The notes: a model not told the origin generated them from the letters alone. Numbered from the stretch's first letter, positions 1-9,596 are shown. The stretch: DNA of 32,239 nt from Membranihabitans marinus (GCF_021729155.1 NZ_JAJQYA010000032.1:1-32239), one strand, 5' to 3'. Translations and numbers: made by a program.

Positions 1-46
1 TGTGAATCGCATTTATGAACTTTTGCCTGGAGAATCACCATTGTAA
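1..46 (+). CDS. possible C-terminal tail of a truncated upstream gene
   Basis: The frame starting at base 2 is open from the window edge and reads VNRIYELLPGESPL before a TAA at 44-46. The composition looks like a protein C-terminus, but 14 residues are too few to name a family. It would converge with the minus-strand gene ending at 153. A chance open stretch at the edge is a real alternative. Confidence 0.25.
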   Translation, partial: VNRIYELLPGESPL

Positions 47-152
47 TTTTTATACGTAGTTGCTTGGTCGCTTACACATTATTGTCATAGATTGCCTAAT
101 AACCTCGGATTTAAGGCAAGGAAGATTAGTGAGTTAGTAATAAAGGCTAGTA

Positions 153-1061
153 TTATAGCCCACGATACATTTGAATCATAGGTATGGGGACAGGATAAAA
201 CCTTCCATCTGCAAAGATAGTTGTAAATCCGAATTGAAAAGCTTTGCCCTCTTCCCTGTGCCATCTCAACCCGGGAATAAATAGTGCAAATCCCGATCTT
301 TGGTTAGAGGTGTTTGTTTCATATGGAAGTATTTCTTTTGGTTTTTGAGAGGGGTAGAAAATAAATGAATCAAAAACTAAGCTAATTTTAGTCGATACTT
401 TAATCATTCCTGCAATACTAGAAAGCCCTCGTCCATGAATGCTTCCTTTTTCCCAGATCATGCCATAACCGCCGGAAATAGCTATGTTTTTGCTTCGATC
501 TCCCAACGAAAGGGTTGCGAATGGTAACCCACCGCCAATATCATATGCGGCCCATGACCCAGTCCCTATTAAGCCTCCCAATGCAATTTGAGTTTTTTCA
601 TTAACCTCCCAGCTTTTCTTTATGGTTCCAATTAAAGGTATGCCTAACCATGAAGTCATAATACCCATTCCCCAATTGTTATTCAAGCCAAATTGAAAAC
701 TTGGACCATACAAATTCCATTGAATATAATGATCGTCTTTCTTTAAGGCTAACCCATTGGTCGTGATAAAATACCTTGTCGCAAACTTATCTTCACCAAT
801 ATATTGTCCTGATGGACTTAGGTCTGATTGCTTCAAAACAATCTTTTCCAGAATTAGATGCTGTGGAATATAGATCTTTCTTTGACCATTGACAAGTAAG
901 AGGATTTCACGAGGATCTTCACTTAGGATTTTACCGATAAATTCGCCTCCGTCAGTTTTTATAATGCGATAAGTATTGGTATCCACTGCGATGGTATCAT
1001 TTTGTGCAAAAGATGTTGCAGCTAGGAACAGAAGAGTCAAAATAAATAAAATTGATTTCAT
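153..1061 (-). CDS. secreted hypothetical protein, beta-rich, possibly outer-membrane
   Basis: A 302-residue protein with a clear Sec signal peptide (about residues 1-19, ending ...TSFAQ). Residues about 30-75 (KTDGGEFIGKILSED through IPQHLILEKI) resemble the small SH3/LSm-like barrel often found at the N-terminus of Bacteroidota envelope proteins. The rest is made of glycine- and aromatic-rich alternating segments with repeated turns, as in a small outer-membrane beta-barrel. I do not recognise a named family or function. The ATG at 1061 begins exactly at the signal peptide, which supports the start. A short hairpin (GGCTA-N6-TAGCC, 145-160) overlaps the stop codon and could help end transcription. 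The gene stands alone on its strand, about 290 bp beyond the end of the cupin gene. Confidence 0.7.
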   Translation of the reverse strand: MKSILFILTLLFLAATSFAQNDTIAVDTNTYRIIKTDGGEFIGKILSEDPREILLLVNGQRKIYIPQHLILEKIVLKQSDLSPSGQYIGEDKFATRYFITTNGLALKKDDHYIQWNLYGPSFQFGLNNNWGMGIMTSWLGIPLIGTIKKSWEVNEKTQIALGGLIGTGSWAAYDIGGGLPFATLSLGDRSKNIAISGGYGMIWEKGSIHGRGLSSIAGMIKVSTKISLVFDSFIFYPSQKPKEILPYETNTSNQRSGFALFIPGLRWHREEGKAFQFGFTTIFADGRFYPVPIPMIQMYRGL

Positions 1062-1307
1062 GGCGATTGCATTTTGATAATGTAAATACCTATCAAAATG
1101 CCTCTTACCTTAAATCACAGGAGTGAATCAATTTATTAATATAAGGAAATATTATTGATTATTCTCATTTTATTTTTCTTAATCCGTCTTGCATTGTTGA
1201 AATATGTTGTTTTATGGTAGGTATATAGACTTTCACATGGTTTTATATAGTAAAACTGTCTTTATACTTATAAAGTGTATTTAACTTTTGAGATTGATTG
1301 AATAGTA

Positions 1308-1343
1308 CTCAATGCAGTTGATGTTGAAAACAACTGCATTGAG
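1308..1343 (-). terminator. 13-bp perfect hairpin downstream of the cupin gene
   Basis: CTCAATGCAGTTG (1308-1320) and CAACTGCATTGAG (1331-1343) are perfect reverse complements around a 10-base loop. The hairpin begins 9 bases after the cupin stop codon in the direction of transcription, so it is probably the 3' end of that transcript. No strong U-tract follows, so it may act more as a 3' stabiliser than as a classical intrinsic terminator. The rest of 1062-1352 is AT-rich with no visible gene. Confidence 0.6.
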
Positions 1344-1352
1344 CATGAATAT

Positions 1353-1892
1353 TTAAACAAATTTTATTCCGTATCTACCGCATATCTCTGCGACCACAGG
1401 AAAATTTGGAGGACCCTCCGGTAATTTACTTAATTCGTTAAACATGTGTTCAATACCAGCAGGAAAGGCCGTAGTGCACATTTTTGCTTTTTCTGTACCG
1501 ACTACCTTCCAAGTATGAGGAATGTTTTTGGGAGCATAGGCCATATCTCCTGCACGTAATATCGTAGTTTTGGAACCTACGGTGATTTCAATTTCACCCT
1601 TGATGACTCTGAAGATCTCATCTTCTTTACTGTGTACATGAGGAGGGATTCCCACACCGACTTCCACATCATCCATCCATTCAACGATTTGATTGTCGGT
1701 ATCACTGCCCAGTAATTTATGGGTTTGAATGTCGCCGATTACATTTAATACCTCACCTTCGTGATCTCGTATTATTTTGGCTTCAACCTTTGCTTTTAAA
1801 CCATTTCCTCCTTCTCTAATCTTGGTTATAGAGGGTATAAAGGCTAATCCTAACCCTAAACCAGACGACTTAATAAATGTTTTTCTGTTCAT
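1353..1892 (-). CDS. cupin-domain protein with a Tat-like leader
   Basis: A 179-residue protein. The N-terminus (NRKTFIKSSG followed by a hydrophobic stretch, residues 2-21) looks like the leader of Bacteroidota twin-arginine substrates, with RK in place of RR, so export is likely but not certain. A cupin_2 barrel follows. Motif 1 carries H85, H87, E92 and the G of KGE near 99. Motif 2 has G115, P121 and H126. These are the usual metal ligands of the family, so a metal-dependent enzyme or sugar/small-molecule binding role is likely; the substrate cannot be told. The gene lies 84 bp after an AraC-type regulator on the same strand and may be its target or co-transcribed. A 13-bp hairpin follows the stop codon. 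Confidence 0.85.
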   Translation of the reverse strand: MNRKTFIKSSGLGLGLAFIPSITKIREGGNGLKAKVEAKIIRDHEGEVLNVIGDIQTHKLLGSDTDNQIVEWMDDVEVGVGIPPHVHSKEDEIFRVIKGEIEITVGSKTTILRAGDMAYAPKNIPHTWKVVGTEKAKMCTTAFPAGIEHMFNELSKLPEGPPNFPVVAEICGRYGIKFV

Positions 1893-1976
1893 AACTTTGA
1901 TTTTTAGCTAAGTTATTCGACAGAGAAAGGTTGAATCTCATGAAAATCGCGGTAAAAACCTATATTTTGACATGTA

Positions 1977-2780
1977 TTAACCGTTTTTGATAAAAGTTGG
2001 GGAGTTCCCTGTTTGATTTTTAATAAAATAGTTGAAATAATCTGGAGATGAAAATCCAAGATAATAACTGATTTCCTTTATGGTCTTATTAGAAAATTTG
2101 AGAGCATGCCTCGATCGCATAAGAAGTTGTTCTGTAATAATGGATTTGGCACTTACCCCTAATACTTCTTTGACACATTCATTTAAATATTTGGGAGAAA
2201 TATTCAATAGATTGGCGTAATCATTGACTTGGTGATGTTCCGATAATCGTTTGTCAACCAGTTTTTTAAAGCTATACACTATATTAGCTTTTGTGTTCTT
2301 GCTGTCTATACTAGATTTTATATTGCACTTGCCATCACAATACACAAAAAATGTATTGAGTAAGGATAGAATGGCATCATCTTTATGATGTAGGTTGGAT
2401 CCAATGAGTTCATCTAACATTTCGAGAATGGATTGTATCCTAGTTTCAATTCCTGGACTTAGGTTAATCATTGGGATTTCTCCAGAATGAAATAAACGCA
2501 CTTGATTAATATGTAATTTGCTTAATAATGGGTGGTTTAAAATTTCTGGAGTTAAATACATAATGTAACCTGCCACTTGATCATTGTTATTTTTATTTAT
2601 TTGCCATTTATTAATTGGATCTATGAAAAAAAGTGAATTTGATACATTCTCATAAGATACTCCTTTAATTTCCAATATGTCGATGCTGTCTTTTATCCAA
2701 ATGATGGTATAGTTCTCAGATAGTGAGGATTTTATCATGGGAGAATTTAATGGCTTAATATTTACAGCAGCTGTATTCAT
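1977..2780 (-). CDS. AraC-family transcriptional regulator
   Basis: A 267-residue protein. The C-terminal hundred residues (about 165-267) form the double helix-turn-helix of the AraC family: VNDYANLLNISPKYLNECVK is the first recognition unit, and the run ending in IKEISYYLGFSSPDYF...F is the typical second helix plus the conserved GF.s..YF signature. The N-terminal 150 residues resemble the cupin-like sensor domain of Bacteroidota AraC proteins, with no recognisable ligand-binding residues. It precedes the cupin gene on the same strand, so local regulation is plausible. The ATG at 2780 is the only good start. Confidence 0.88.
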   Translation of the reverse strand: MNTAAVNIKPLNSPMIKSSLSENYTIIWIKDSIDILEIKGVSYENVSNSLFFIDPINKWQINKNNNDQVAGYIMYLTPEILNHPLLSKLHINQVRLFHSGEIPMINLSPGIETRIQSILEMLDELIGSNLHHKDDAILSLLNTFFVYCDGKCNIKSSIDSKNTKANIVYSFKKLVDKRLSEHHQVNDYANLLNISPKYLNECVKEVLGVSAKSIITEQLLMRSRHALKFSNKTIKEISYYLGFSSPDYFNYFIKNQTGNSPTFIKNG

Positions 2781-2961
2781 GACAAATTAATAATTATATT
2801 TTAATGGTTTACAGATCGGTGTATTTCAAAAATACAATAAATTAATTAGTCTTACCCTAAAATAAACAAGTAGATTTTATGAAAAATGAATTGAATTAGG
2901 ACGTTTTTTGGACTTCGTCAAATTGAGATTATCGACATTCACATTGATGATAAGGGTAATA

Positions 2962-3206
2962 AAAAAGGCTCACTGAGAAAATTGATTTATTAATTCTCAT
3001 AAATCAATCCCACAATGAACCTCATCACAATCAAGTCAATATCTCAGATATTACTTTATATTCCGCTATCTATTTCATTTTCTACTGGATTTGCCTATGA
3101 AATGAAATTTTTGATTCTACACAGCAGAGAAGCGGAGCTATATTATCTATCCTGTTGTTGATAGAAGATAAATGATTCACGCTTCTATTTATTGGACATT
3201 TAAAGT
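2962..3206. repeat. decayed upstream copy of a tandem duplication
   Basis: This stretch aligns with few gaps to 3291-3530, about 329 bp away in direct orientation. Shared blocks include TCACTGAGA, ATAAATCAATCCC, CAATGAACCTC, AGAAGCGGAG versus GGAAGCGGAG, and spaced GCTTC/TTGGA matches. The second copy contains the 3' untranslated region and last codons of the RND pump gene, so this copy is a worn duplicate of that segment. Together with the following AT-rich sequence it fills the 654-bp gap between the AraC gene and the pump gene, where I see no other gene. Confidence 0.7.
3060..3206 (-). pseudogene. remnant of the 3' end of a second RND pump gene copy
   Basis: Read on the minus strand, this aligns with the last 30 or so codons of the intact pump gene (3435-3530), including the AGCTCCGCTTC segment against AACTCCGCTTC, which encodes the TPLPSSVEL tail in the intact copy. 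Indels and an in-frame stop make it non-coding. It stops resembling the pump gene upstream of about 3206, so only the end of the gene was duplicated or has survived. Confidence 0.5.
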
Positions 3207-3290
3207 GTAATTTAATTTTTCAACATGGATCCGGAGAAAACATAAATAATCCAAGGGATAAGCTATTTTTTATCCAAAGTATTAAAGAAT

Positions 3291-3530
3291 AAAAGTTCAC
3301 TGAGAGGATCGAATTATAATCCCTAATAAATCAATCCCCCAATGAACCTCTAAACAATCATGTCAATCTAAAAATTATTGCCTCGTTTTTAACTATATAG
3401 TTTTTTTAATTTCCTCCTGAATTTGAATGGAATTTTATAATTCTACTGAGGAGGGAAGCGGAGTTGCATTACCCTTCATATTGTCTGCCATAGAAGAATT
3501 CTTTTTGCTTCCAAATTTCTTGGATATCCA
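3291..3530. repeat. intact copy of the tandem duplication spanning the pump gene 3' end
   Basis: Direct-repeat partner of 2962-3206. It covers the 144-bp 3' flank of the RND pump gene and roughly its last 95 coding bases. A 12-bp perfect palindrome, AACTATATAGTT at 3391-3402, lies between short T-runs and might form the transcript end. Confidence 0.65.
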
Positions 3531-6500
3531 TTCGCCGATATCATCCATAAGGCGATAGGCAATGGGAACGACAATCATGGTCAATAGCATAGAACTAGTT
3601 AAACCTCCAATTAATACCCATGCCAAACCATTTTTCCATTCAGAGCCCGCACCAGAAGCGATGGCGATGGGCACCATAGCAATTACCATGGCAATAGTCG
3701 TCATGAGAATAGGACGGAATCTTTGCAGGGTTCCTTCGATGACGGCTTTTTTGCGATCCATCCCTTCTCGCTTTAATTGATTGACAAAATCCACGATAAG
3801 AATGGCATTTTTTACAACCAATCCCACCAACATGATTAATCCCAACATACCGAATATGCTTAGATTTTCCATGGCCAATGCCAGTGCTAATAAAGCGCCT
3901 ATCAATGCTACGGGAATAGAAAACAAGACGACGAAAGGATAGACATAACTGTCGTATAAGGCGACCATGATTAAATACACCAATAGAATTGAAGTAATTA
4001 GAGCAAAAGCTAAACTGCCAAAAGCATCAGCCTGTCTTTCTAGGTCTCCCCCTTGTGATATGGAGATACCAGCAGGAATGTCCATGGCATCCATTTTACT
4101 TTGGATATCTTCTCCAATGGAGGCGATGTCACGACCGATGATTTGACTTTCGATGGTCAACGACGATATTTTATCTTGTCGCTCTAGTCTTGATGGTCCA
4201 CTGCTCTCTACGATGGACGCAAATTGACTTAATTTTATGAGTTTCCCTTCGTTGTTGAGAAAGGTCAGTTCTGAGATGTCGTCAACATTTTTTCGATTGA
4301 ATGCATCTAATTGGATTCTTATATCGTATTCATATACACCGTCTTGAAACTTTGTGTCGGTATTTCCAGTAAACGCATTTTGCATGGTTAATCCCACAAC
4401 ATCTAAGGTCAGTCCAAGATCAGCCAATTTTTCGCGGTCGATATCTACACTGATTTCAGGATTTCCTCCTTCCACCGTGGATTTTACTTCAGCTGTTCCG
4501 GGGATGGTTTTTATTTCATCGATAAAATCATCGCTAAATTCAAGCAATTCATCGATGTTGTTTCCTTGAATCGTAAGTTGAATAGGCGCTTCCGTAGCAC
4601 CTGATACCATACTGACGGCCTTGGCAGAAAATTTCACCCCAGGGATATTGTCAGATAGCTGAGCTTTTACCATTCTTGCATATTCATCAGAAGTCATCGA
4701 TCGCTCATCAGAAGACACGAGTTTTACATTAATTTCAGTCATATAGGCCGTCGAAGTAGTGCTCAAAAGTCCACTACTCTGTCCAACCGTGGTAAATACA
4801 TTGGTTACTTCAGGTTGGTCTAGTAGATATTTTTCTACTTCCTGTGAAATCATATTGTTTTGATCCAAAGGGGTTTCCTTTGGCATCTCCATGGTGATTA
4901 AAAATTCGCCAACATCTCCGGCAGCTACAAACTCAGATCCTATATAACCATTTGACACTAATTTCATCGATGAAAATACCAGCGCAAATATCAATATCAT
5001 TGAAAGGAGTTTGTGTTTCAAAGTGAGATTGAGCATGGATCGGTAAAAATTTTCAAAACCCTTGATCAACTTTTCAAAACCAATAAGCGGCCAATGAAAT
5101 TTATTTTTAATATTCAAATGAGTGAGTTTAGTAAAGCGAGATGCCAACCACGGGGTCAAAGTAAAAGATACCACTAAACTAATGACGGTTGCTGCTACGA
5201 CGACGAGAGAAAATTGTCGCAAAAGGTCGGCGACCAAACCGGTAACCAAGGCTATGGGGAGAAATACGACGACAATGACTAGGGTAATGGAAAATACCGA
5301 CATCCCTATTTCATTCCAAGTACCTATGGCTGCCTCTCTTGCCGAGGCACCATTTTCCATCCTAGCGTGAATATTTTCTAAGACCACAATACTGTCGTCC
5401 ACCAATATCCCTATAACCAGTGAAAGGGCGAGTAAGGTCATAAGGTTTAGCGTGAATCCGGCCATACTCATCACTGCAAAGGTGGAAATAATAGATACCG
5501 GAATGGCTATCATTACGATAATGGCATTTCTGATGTTGTGCAAGAAAAAGAGCATAATTAGGGCCACCAAAATTACGGCTAACACCAAGTCATTGACTAC
5601 GTGATGGGCAGCCTCGAGGGTGAAAATTGAACTGTCGTTGGATATTTCAAATTTTAAGTTTTCATCGGCATACCGCTCTTCCAATTCTGCAATTTTTGCA
5701 TTGACTTTTTCACTGACTTCGACGGCGTTTCCATCGCTTTGTTTGCTGATAGTGATACCCAATGAAGGTCGACCGTTTATTCGACTTATCGTCTCGAAAT
5801 CTTTTTTGGTATCGTAAACTTCAGCAACATCACTGAGTAGTACTTGTGATCCTTCCTTCGTAGTCATTACACTTAAATTTCGCAATCGGTCGAGGTCTTG
5901 GATTTTCCCAGAAAGCCGAACTAAGACATCTTGATGTTCATCCTTAATACTACCAGTAGGAAAATTGAGATTTGACCGAGCAATGGCTTGGGACAATTGA
6001 AGAATGGATAGATTGTAATACTTTAGTTTATCTCCATCGACATTGATATTGATTTCTCGATCTGCACCTCCGATGATATTTACTTGCGCCACACCTTCTA
6101 TACGGGCAAGTTCTGGCTGTATTAATTCGGTGAATATATTGGTAAATTCAACATCTTCCATGGTAGAAGTTGCACCCATTCGCATTATAGGTGCTTCTGC
6201 CAATGAAAATTTGTCTACACTGGATTTTTTGGCGTCATCGGGTAGATCAGCTGCTATGGCATCTATTTTTCGCTGTGCATTTTGCATGGCAATGTCTTCG
6301 TTGGAACCGTATTTCAATTCCACGATGACGATAGAAAAACTCTCCATAGATGTGGCTTGAATACTTTCAAGATTCTCTATGGAAGAAAGTGCACTTTCAA
6401 TGGGTTTAGTTACCGAGTTTTCCACCTCAGAGGGGGAGGCTCCTGGATAGATAGTAGAGACTGTGATTACCGGTGATGATATATTGGGTAATAGTTCATA

Positions 6501-6599
6501 GGTTAAACTGGAGTAACCATAAAGACCAAAGAAGACCAAGATACTAAACAGCACTACGACCAAGGTCGGTCTTTTAACGGACAATTCTGTTATCGACAT
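3435..6599 (-). CDS. RND multidrug efflux pump, inner-membrane subunit (HAE1/AcrB-like)
   Basis: At 1054 residues it has the usual length for the family. TM1 is at about 8-30, and a large periplasmic porter loop (about 35-335) is followed by TM2-6. TM4 carries the conserved acidic pair D401-D402 in ILVDDSIVVLEN. A second periplasmic loop and TM8-12 follow, with the proton-relay lysine K930 in GLVVKNAILIVDF. These residues correspond to the Asp pair and Lys that carry protons in AcrB-type pumps, so the pump should be active. It would form a homotrimer and export hydrophobic or amphiphilic compounds through the adaptor and TolC-like protein encoded just upstream (2-bp gap to the adaptor gene). 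It is the last gene of the operon. The C-terminal tail is polar, and its coding end is duplicated in decayed form at 2962-3206. Confidence 0.95.
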   Translation of the reverse strand: MSITELSVKRPTLVVVLFSILVFFGLYGYSSLTYELLPNISSPVITVSTIYPGASPSEVENSVTKPIESALSSIENLESIQATSMESFSIVIVELKYGSNEDIAMQNAQRKIDAIAADLPDDAKKSSVDKFSLAEAPIMRMGATSTMEDVEFTNIFTELIQPELARIEGVAQVNIIGGADREININVDGDKLKYYNLSILQLSQAIARSNLNFPTGSIKDEHQDVLVRLSGKIQDLDRLRNLSVMTTKEGSQVLLSDVAEVYDTKKDFETISRINGRPSLGITISKQSDGNAVEVSEKVNAKIAELEERYADENLKFEISNDSSIFTLEAAHHVVNDLVLAVILVALIMLFFLHNIRNAIIVMIAIPVSIISTFAVMSMAGFTLNLMTLLALSLVIGILVDDSIVVLENIHARMENGASAREAAIGTWNEIGMSVFSITLVIVVVFLPIALVTGLVADLLRQFSLVVVAATVISLVVSFTLTPWLASRFTKLTHLNIKNKFHWPLIGFEKLIKGFENFYRSMLNLTLKHKLLSMILIFALVFSSMKLVSNGYIGSEFVAAGDVGEFLITMEMPKETPLDQNNMISQEVEKYLLDQPEVTNVFTTVGQSSGLLSTTSTAYMTEINVKLVSSDERSMTSDEYARMVKAQLSDNIPGVKFSAKAVSMVSGATEAPIQLTIQGNNIDELLEFSDDFIDEIKTIPGTAEVKSTVEGGNPEISVDIDREKLADLGLTLDVVGLTMQNAFTGNTDTKFQDGVYEYDIRIQLDAFNRKNVDDISELTFLNNEGKLIKLSQFASIVESSGPSRLERQDKISSLTIESQIIGRDIASIGEDIQSKMDAMDIPAGISISQGGDLERQADAFGSLAFALITSILLVYLIMVALYDSYVYPFVVLFSIPVALIGALLALALAMENLSIFGMLGLIMLVGLVVKNAILIVDFVNQLKREGMDRKKAVIEGTLQRFRPILMTTIAMVIAMVPIAIASGAGSEWKNGLAWVLIGGLTSSMLLTMIVVPIAYRLMDDIGEWISKKFGSKKNSSMADNMKGNATPLPSSVEL

Positions 6600-6601
6600 A
6601 A

Positions 6602-7705
6602 TTATTGATTGTTAGTGTTTGAAGTAATAGGAGGGGTGATGATTCTAATGGCCCTGCCGTTCTCGAGATTAATCTGTCCCGTAGTAATGATTTCAGTTCC
6701 CAAATCCAATCCGCTGAGGACGGTGACATTTTCACCTATAGTTTCACCGACTTCGATATCAGTCAGTATAGCATGTCCATTTTGCGCTAAGTAAACTTGA
6801 GGCTTCTTTAAACTGCCGACTACACTTTTTCTCGGTATGATCATGACCATTTCATCGGCAGAATTATTGGCAATTGGTATTTTAACCGTGCCATACATAC
6901 CGGCTTTTAGAGGATGGGTTTTACTGTTGGGGATTTCGATTGCCACTTCATATTTTCTGGCCGCATCAGTTTGCACCCCAATTTGGCTGACCTGACCTTT
7001 GAAGATTACATTTGGATAGACTTCCGTCTCGATTTCCACTTTTTGCCCATTTTTAATTTTAACGATATCTTTTTCATCGACCTTGACAATGAGTTTCAAT
7101 TTATTGATATCTACAATTGAGGCGATGATAGTACCGGGATTGGCAAAACTTCCCTCTTCGAGTTTGATTTCTTTGACCACACCACTCATCGGCGATTTGG
7201 CGGAAGCATATTTTAACTGTTCTTCCAAAGCGGTAAGGTTACTCTGCTGGTTTTGCATTCCGAGTTTTATTTCTTCGTATTGAGTTTGACTGATGGCTCC
7301 TACATCCAAGAGGTTTTTATACCGTTCCACATCTTTTTCGGATTTTTGGAAAGCCGCTTGTGCAGTCGACAATTTAGATTGCAATGTCGCAGCGTCAATG
7401 GTAGCAATGGTTTGTCCTTTGGAAATGACCTGACCTTCGGAGATGAGTAACTGGGTAATTCTCCCCTGCATTTCTGCAATTACATTTATTTCTTTTCTAG
7501 CTTCGAAGGTTCCGATCAATGAAAGGTTATTATCGTGTTTTATTGATTGTACCACCGTGGTAGCTACTGGAATTTCGGTTGAAATGACTTCGGTTTGTTG
7601 AGCTTTCTCGTCAATGATTACCTTGTTGCTTTTTAACTTGGAGTAGCCCCATCCAACGGATAACAAGACGATGACAATGGGAATGATGATTTTTAAATAT
7701 TTCAT
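6602..7705 (-). CDS. RND efflux periplasmic adaptor (HlyD/MFP family)
   Basis: A 367-residue protein with an N-terminal membrane anchor (about residues 4-22) and no lipobox Cys. Then come the first barrel-sandwich half (FEARKEINVIAEMQGRITQL, about 68-87), a helical hairpin (about 105-165), the second sandwich half (SPMSGVVKEIKLEEGSFANP) and beta-barrel/membrane-proximal domains to the end. This is the standard membrane-fusion-protein order. It links the RND trimer to the outer-membrane channel. The gene sits 11 bp after the TolC-like gene and 2 bp before the pump gene, so the three are surely one transcript. Confidence 0.94.
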   Translation of the reverse strand: MKYLKIIIPIVIVLLSVGWGYSKLKSNKVIIDEKAQQTEVISTEIPVATTVVQSIKHDNNLSLIGTFEARKEINVIAEMQGRITQLLISEGQVISKGQTIATIDAATLQSKLSTAQAAFQKSEKDVERYKNLLDVGAISQTQYEEIKLGMQNQQSNLTALEEQLKYASAKSPMSGVVKEIKLEEGSFANPGTIIASIVDINKLKLIVKVDEKDIVKIKNGQKVEIETEVYPNVIFKGQVSQIGVQTDAARKYEVAIEIPNSKTHPLKAGMYGTVKIPIANNSADEMVMIIPRKSVVGSLKKPQVYLAQNGHAILTDIEVGETIGENVTVLSGLDLGTEIITTGQINLENGRAIRIITPPITSNTNNQ

Positions 7706-7716
7706 GATTGATTTGT

Positions 7717-9075
7717 TTAGAATGTATTGTTGTTTATGGATTTGATTAATTGAGCTAATTGACCACTGACTTTAACATGGTCTAGTTCTGCTAGTTTGTT
7801 GTTGAGCAGCGCTGTTAAATATTGCGATTGAGCTTCTTTTAAACTGGTTTCAGCATTGAGTAACTCAGTCAAGGGGGCCACTCCTTCTTGATAGGATAAC
7901 TTTGTGACTTCGTATAATTCCTGCGCCAATTTCATGTTATCCTCTTGGGTTGTGATGAGTTCTTTGTTGTTCTCGATTTTTATCTTGGCGTTTTTATATT
8001 CCATTTCAACGGCATTTTCAAAGTTGTATGCACTGAGTTTGATTTGGTCGATGACGATTTTGTTCTCTTCTAGTTTTTTGCGTTTTTGAAACCCATCGAA
8101 AATAGGCATAGAGAGCCTTAATCCCCACAGTCCATATCCGAAGGAATAATAATTGTCTTTTTTAAGGTTGAATTTGTCGCCTTGTCCATTATAATTAAAT
8201 TGTGCGAATGCATTGATGGTCGGATAATATCCAGCCTTGATGACTTCATTATCCATTTCAGCCAATAATAATTGTTGTTTTAAGATTCGGTAATCTAAAT
8301 TTTCAGCCAACATCAATTCGTCTGAAATGGGATAATCTCCAGAGTCCAAAAGGTCTTGATTGAGTTCGATCATTTGATTTGGATCGAGAGCTAGGTAAAA
8401 TCGCAGTACGTTTAATTGTTGCTCAGCGGCAATATCCAAATTCGACAATTCTGAATGGAGATTAGTTCTGTTGACCTTGAGCTGATCTACGTCTAGTTTT
8501 TTGATGATTCCGTTTTCATATTGGGCTTGGCCAATGTGGACCAGATGCTCAATACGTTCTAGGTTGGCCTTTAAAATCCCCTCTTGTTCTCTTGTGATTT
8601 GATATTGAATATAGATTTGAGCTACGTTGTAGACCAAATCTTCCATGGTAGATAAGGTCTGTAATTGGTAGGTAGATTTTACCGCATCTAATTTTTTGAT
8701 GTTTTCGAGATAGGATTTATTGTAAATCATTTGATTGACCTCTAGGCCGGCATTCAAGCCGTATCTGACTCCGAATTGAATGGGGATTTGGCCTGTCTCT
8801 CCGATTATTTCTCCAGGCAATAATTGAGAGGGGAGAGCAAAGTTGTCGGTGAATCCAGCAGTTCCAGACAATTGTGGGAGTGCCGTTCCTTTGGCAGTCT
8901 CAATTTGCTTGGTTAGAATATTTTCGTTTAGCCTTACTCTTTTTAAATCGGGATTGTTATTGACGGCTATTTCCATCGCTTGACGCAGACTTAGAAATAG
9001 AGTATCAGAGGCAAATGCCGGATGAAGGATACACAAAAATAGTGTAGCCATCACACAGGTGAGAGGTTTAATCAT
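7717..9075 (-). CDS. TolC-family outer-membrane efflux protein
   Basis: A 452-residue protein with a Sec signal peptide (about 1-22, ending PAFAS). It has two OEP repeats, each opening with the alanine- and asparagine-rich helix typical of the family (LRQAMEIAVNNNPDLKR at about 30; the second repeat from about 270). The C-terminal half ends in the long helix ...YQEGVAPLTELLNAETSLKEA (about 395-420), a very common signature of TolC-like channels. It should trimerise to form the outer-membrane duct for the adaptor and pump encoded downstream. The start is 68 bp after the regulator stop codon; that gap contains an operator-like palindrome. Confidence 0.94.
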   Translation of the reverse strand: MIKPLTCVMATLFLCILHPAFASDTLFLSLRQAMEIAVNNNPDLKRVRLNENILTKQIETAKGTALPQLSGTAGFTDNFALPSQLLPGEIIGETGQIPIQFGVRYGLNAGLEVNQMIYNKSYLENIKKLDAVKSTYQLQTLSTMEDLVYNVAQIYIQYQITREQEGILKANLERIEHLVHIGQAQYENGIIKKLDVDQLKVNRTNLHSELSNLDIAAEQQLNVLRFYLALDPNQMIELNQDLLDSGDYPISDELMLAENLDYRILKQQLLLAEMDNEVIKAGYYPTINAFAQFNYNGQGDKFNLKKDNYYSFGYGLWGLRLSMPIFDGFQKRKKLEENKIVIDQIKLSAYNFENAVEMEYKNAKIKIENNKELITTQEDNMKLAQELYEVTKLSYQEGVAPLTELLNAETSLKEAQSQYLTALLNNKLAELDHVKVSGQLAQLIKSINNNTF

Positions 9076-9108
9076 AATTAGTATGGTTTGTTTTGTAAAT
9101 ATTGATTT

Positions 9109-9126
9109 GTTCTGTATTTTAAGAAC
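9109..9126. promoter_or_regulatory. operator-like palindrome upstream of the efflux operon
   Basis: GTTCT-N8-AGAAC lies between the regulator stop codon and the TolC-like gene start. The same arms with the same 8-base spacing recur at 9642-9659 in front of the regulator. A repeated palindrome at both transcription entry points next to a winged-helix regulator is the expected pattern for its binding site. That the encoded regulator binds it is inference. Confidence 0.6.
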
Positions 9127-9143
9127 TAGCGTGGCAAAAAAAA

Positions 9144-9596
9144 TTATTTATTGACCCATTCTTCAATGGCTTGGTTCATTTTTTGGGATAAAAATGTTTG
9201 AAAATCATTTAACTTTTTAATTTTTTCGTAAAACTCGACATGTTCACTGTTTTCTCTATTTTTTAATACTTCATTGAGGAGCTGATTCATTTCCGTAAGA
9301 GATTGCGCTTTCTCAATAATTTTGTTTTCCCATTCTTCGGTATTTACCATAAAGTACCGTTTTCGATCACCGTTAAATGTCTTGTAAATAATACTACCAT
9401 CCCTCAAGTAATAGTTAATGGCATTGCTGACAGCACTTTTACTTGCTCCGAGAAACTCCCGGATTTCATCAAAGGATTTGTACGGAGGCTCAGAAATAAG
9501 TAAAAATGCAAATACTCTACATTCTAAGGGCGATTTATGGTTCATACGCTCTAAAAGGACGCCCATTTTTTCTACGGATTGTTTTGTATCATTCAT
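9144..9596 (-). CDS. GbsR/MarR-like winged-helix regulator of the efflux operon
   Basis: 150 residues from the ATG at 9596. An upstream in-frame TTG at 9650 would add 18 residues but overlaps the promoter and operator, so I reject it. Residues about 41-84 form the winged helix: SFDEIREFLGASKSAVSNAI is the helix-turn-helix, and GDRKRYFMVN is the wing. The C-terminal helix-rich part fits the dimerisation region of GbsR-type proteins. The family usually represses a nearby transporter operon and is relieved by a small molecule. It is the first gene of the cluster, transcribed in the same direction as the three pump genes. Confidence 0.85.
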   Translation of the reverse strand: MNDTKQSVEKMGVLLERMNHKSPLECRVFAFLLISEPPYKSFDEIREFLGASKSAVSNAINYYLRDGSIIYKTFNGDRKRYFMVNTEEWENKIIEKAQSLTEMNQLLNEVLKNRENSEHVEFYEKIKKLNDFQTFLSQKMNQAIEEWVNK

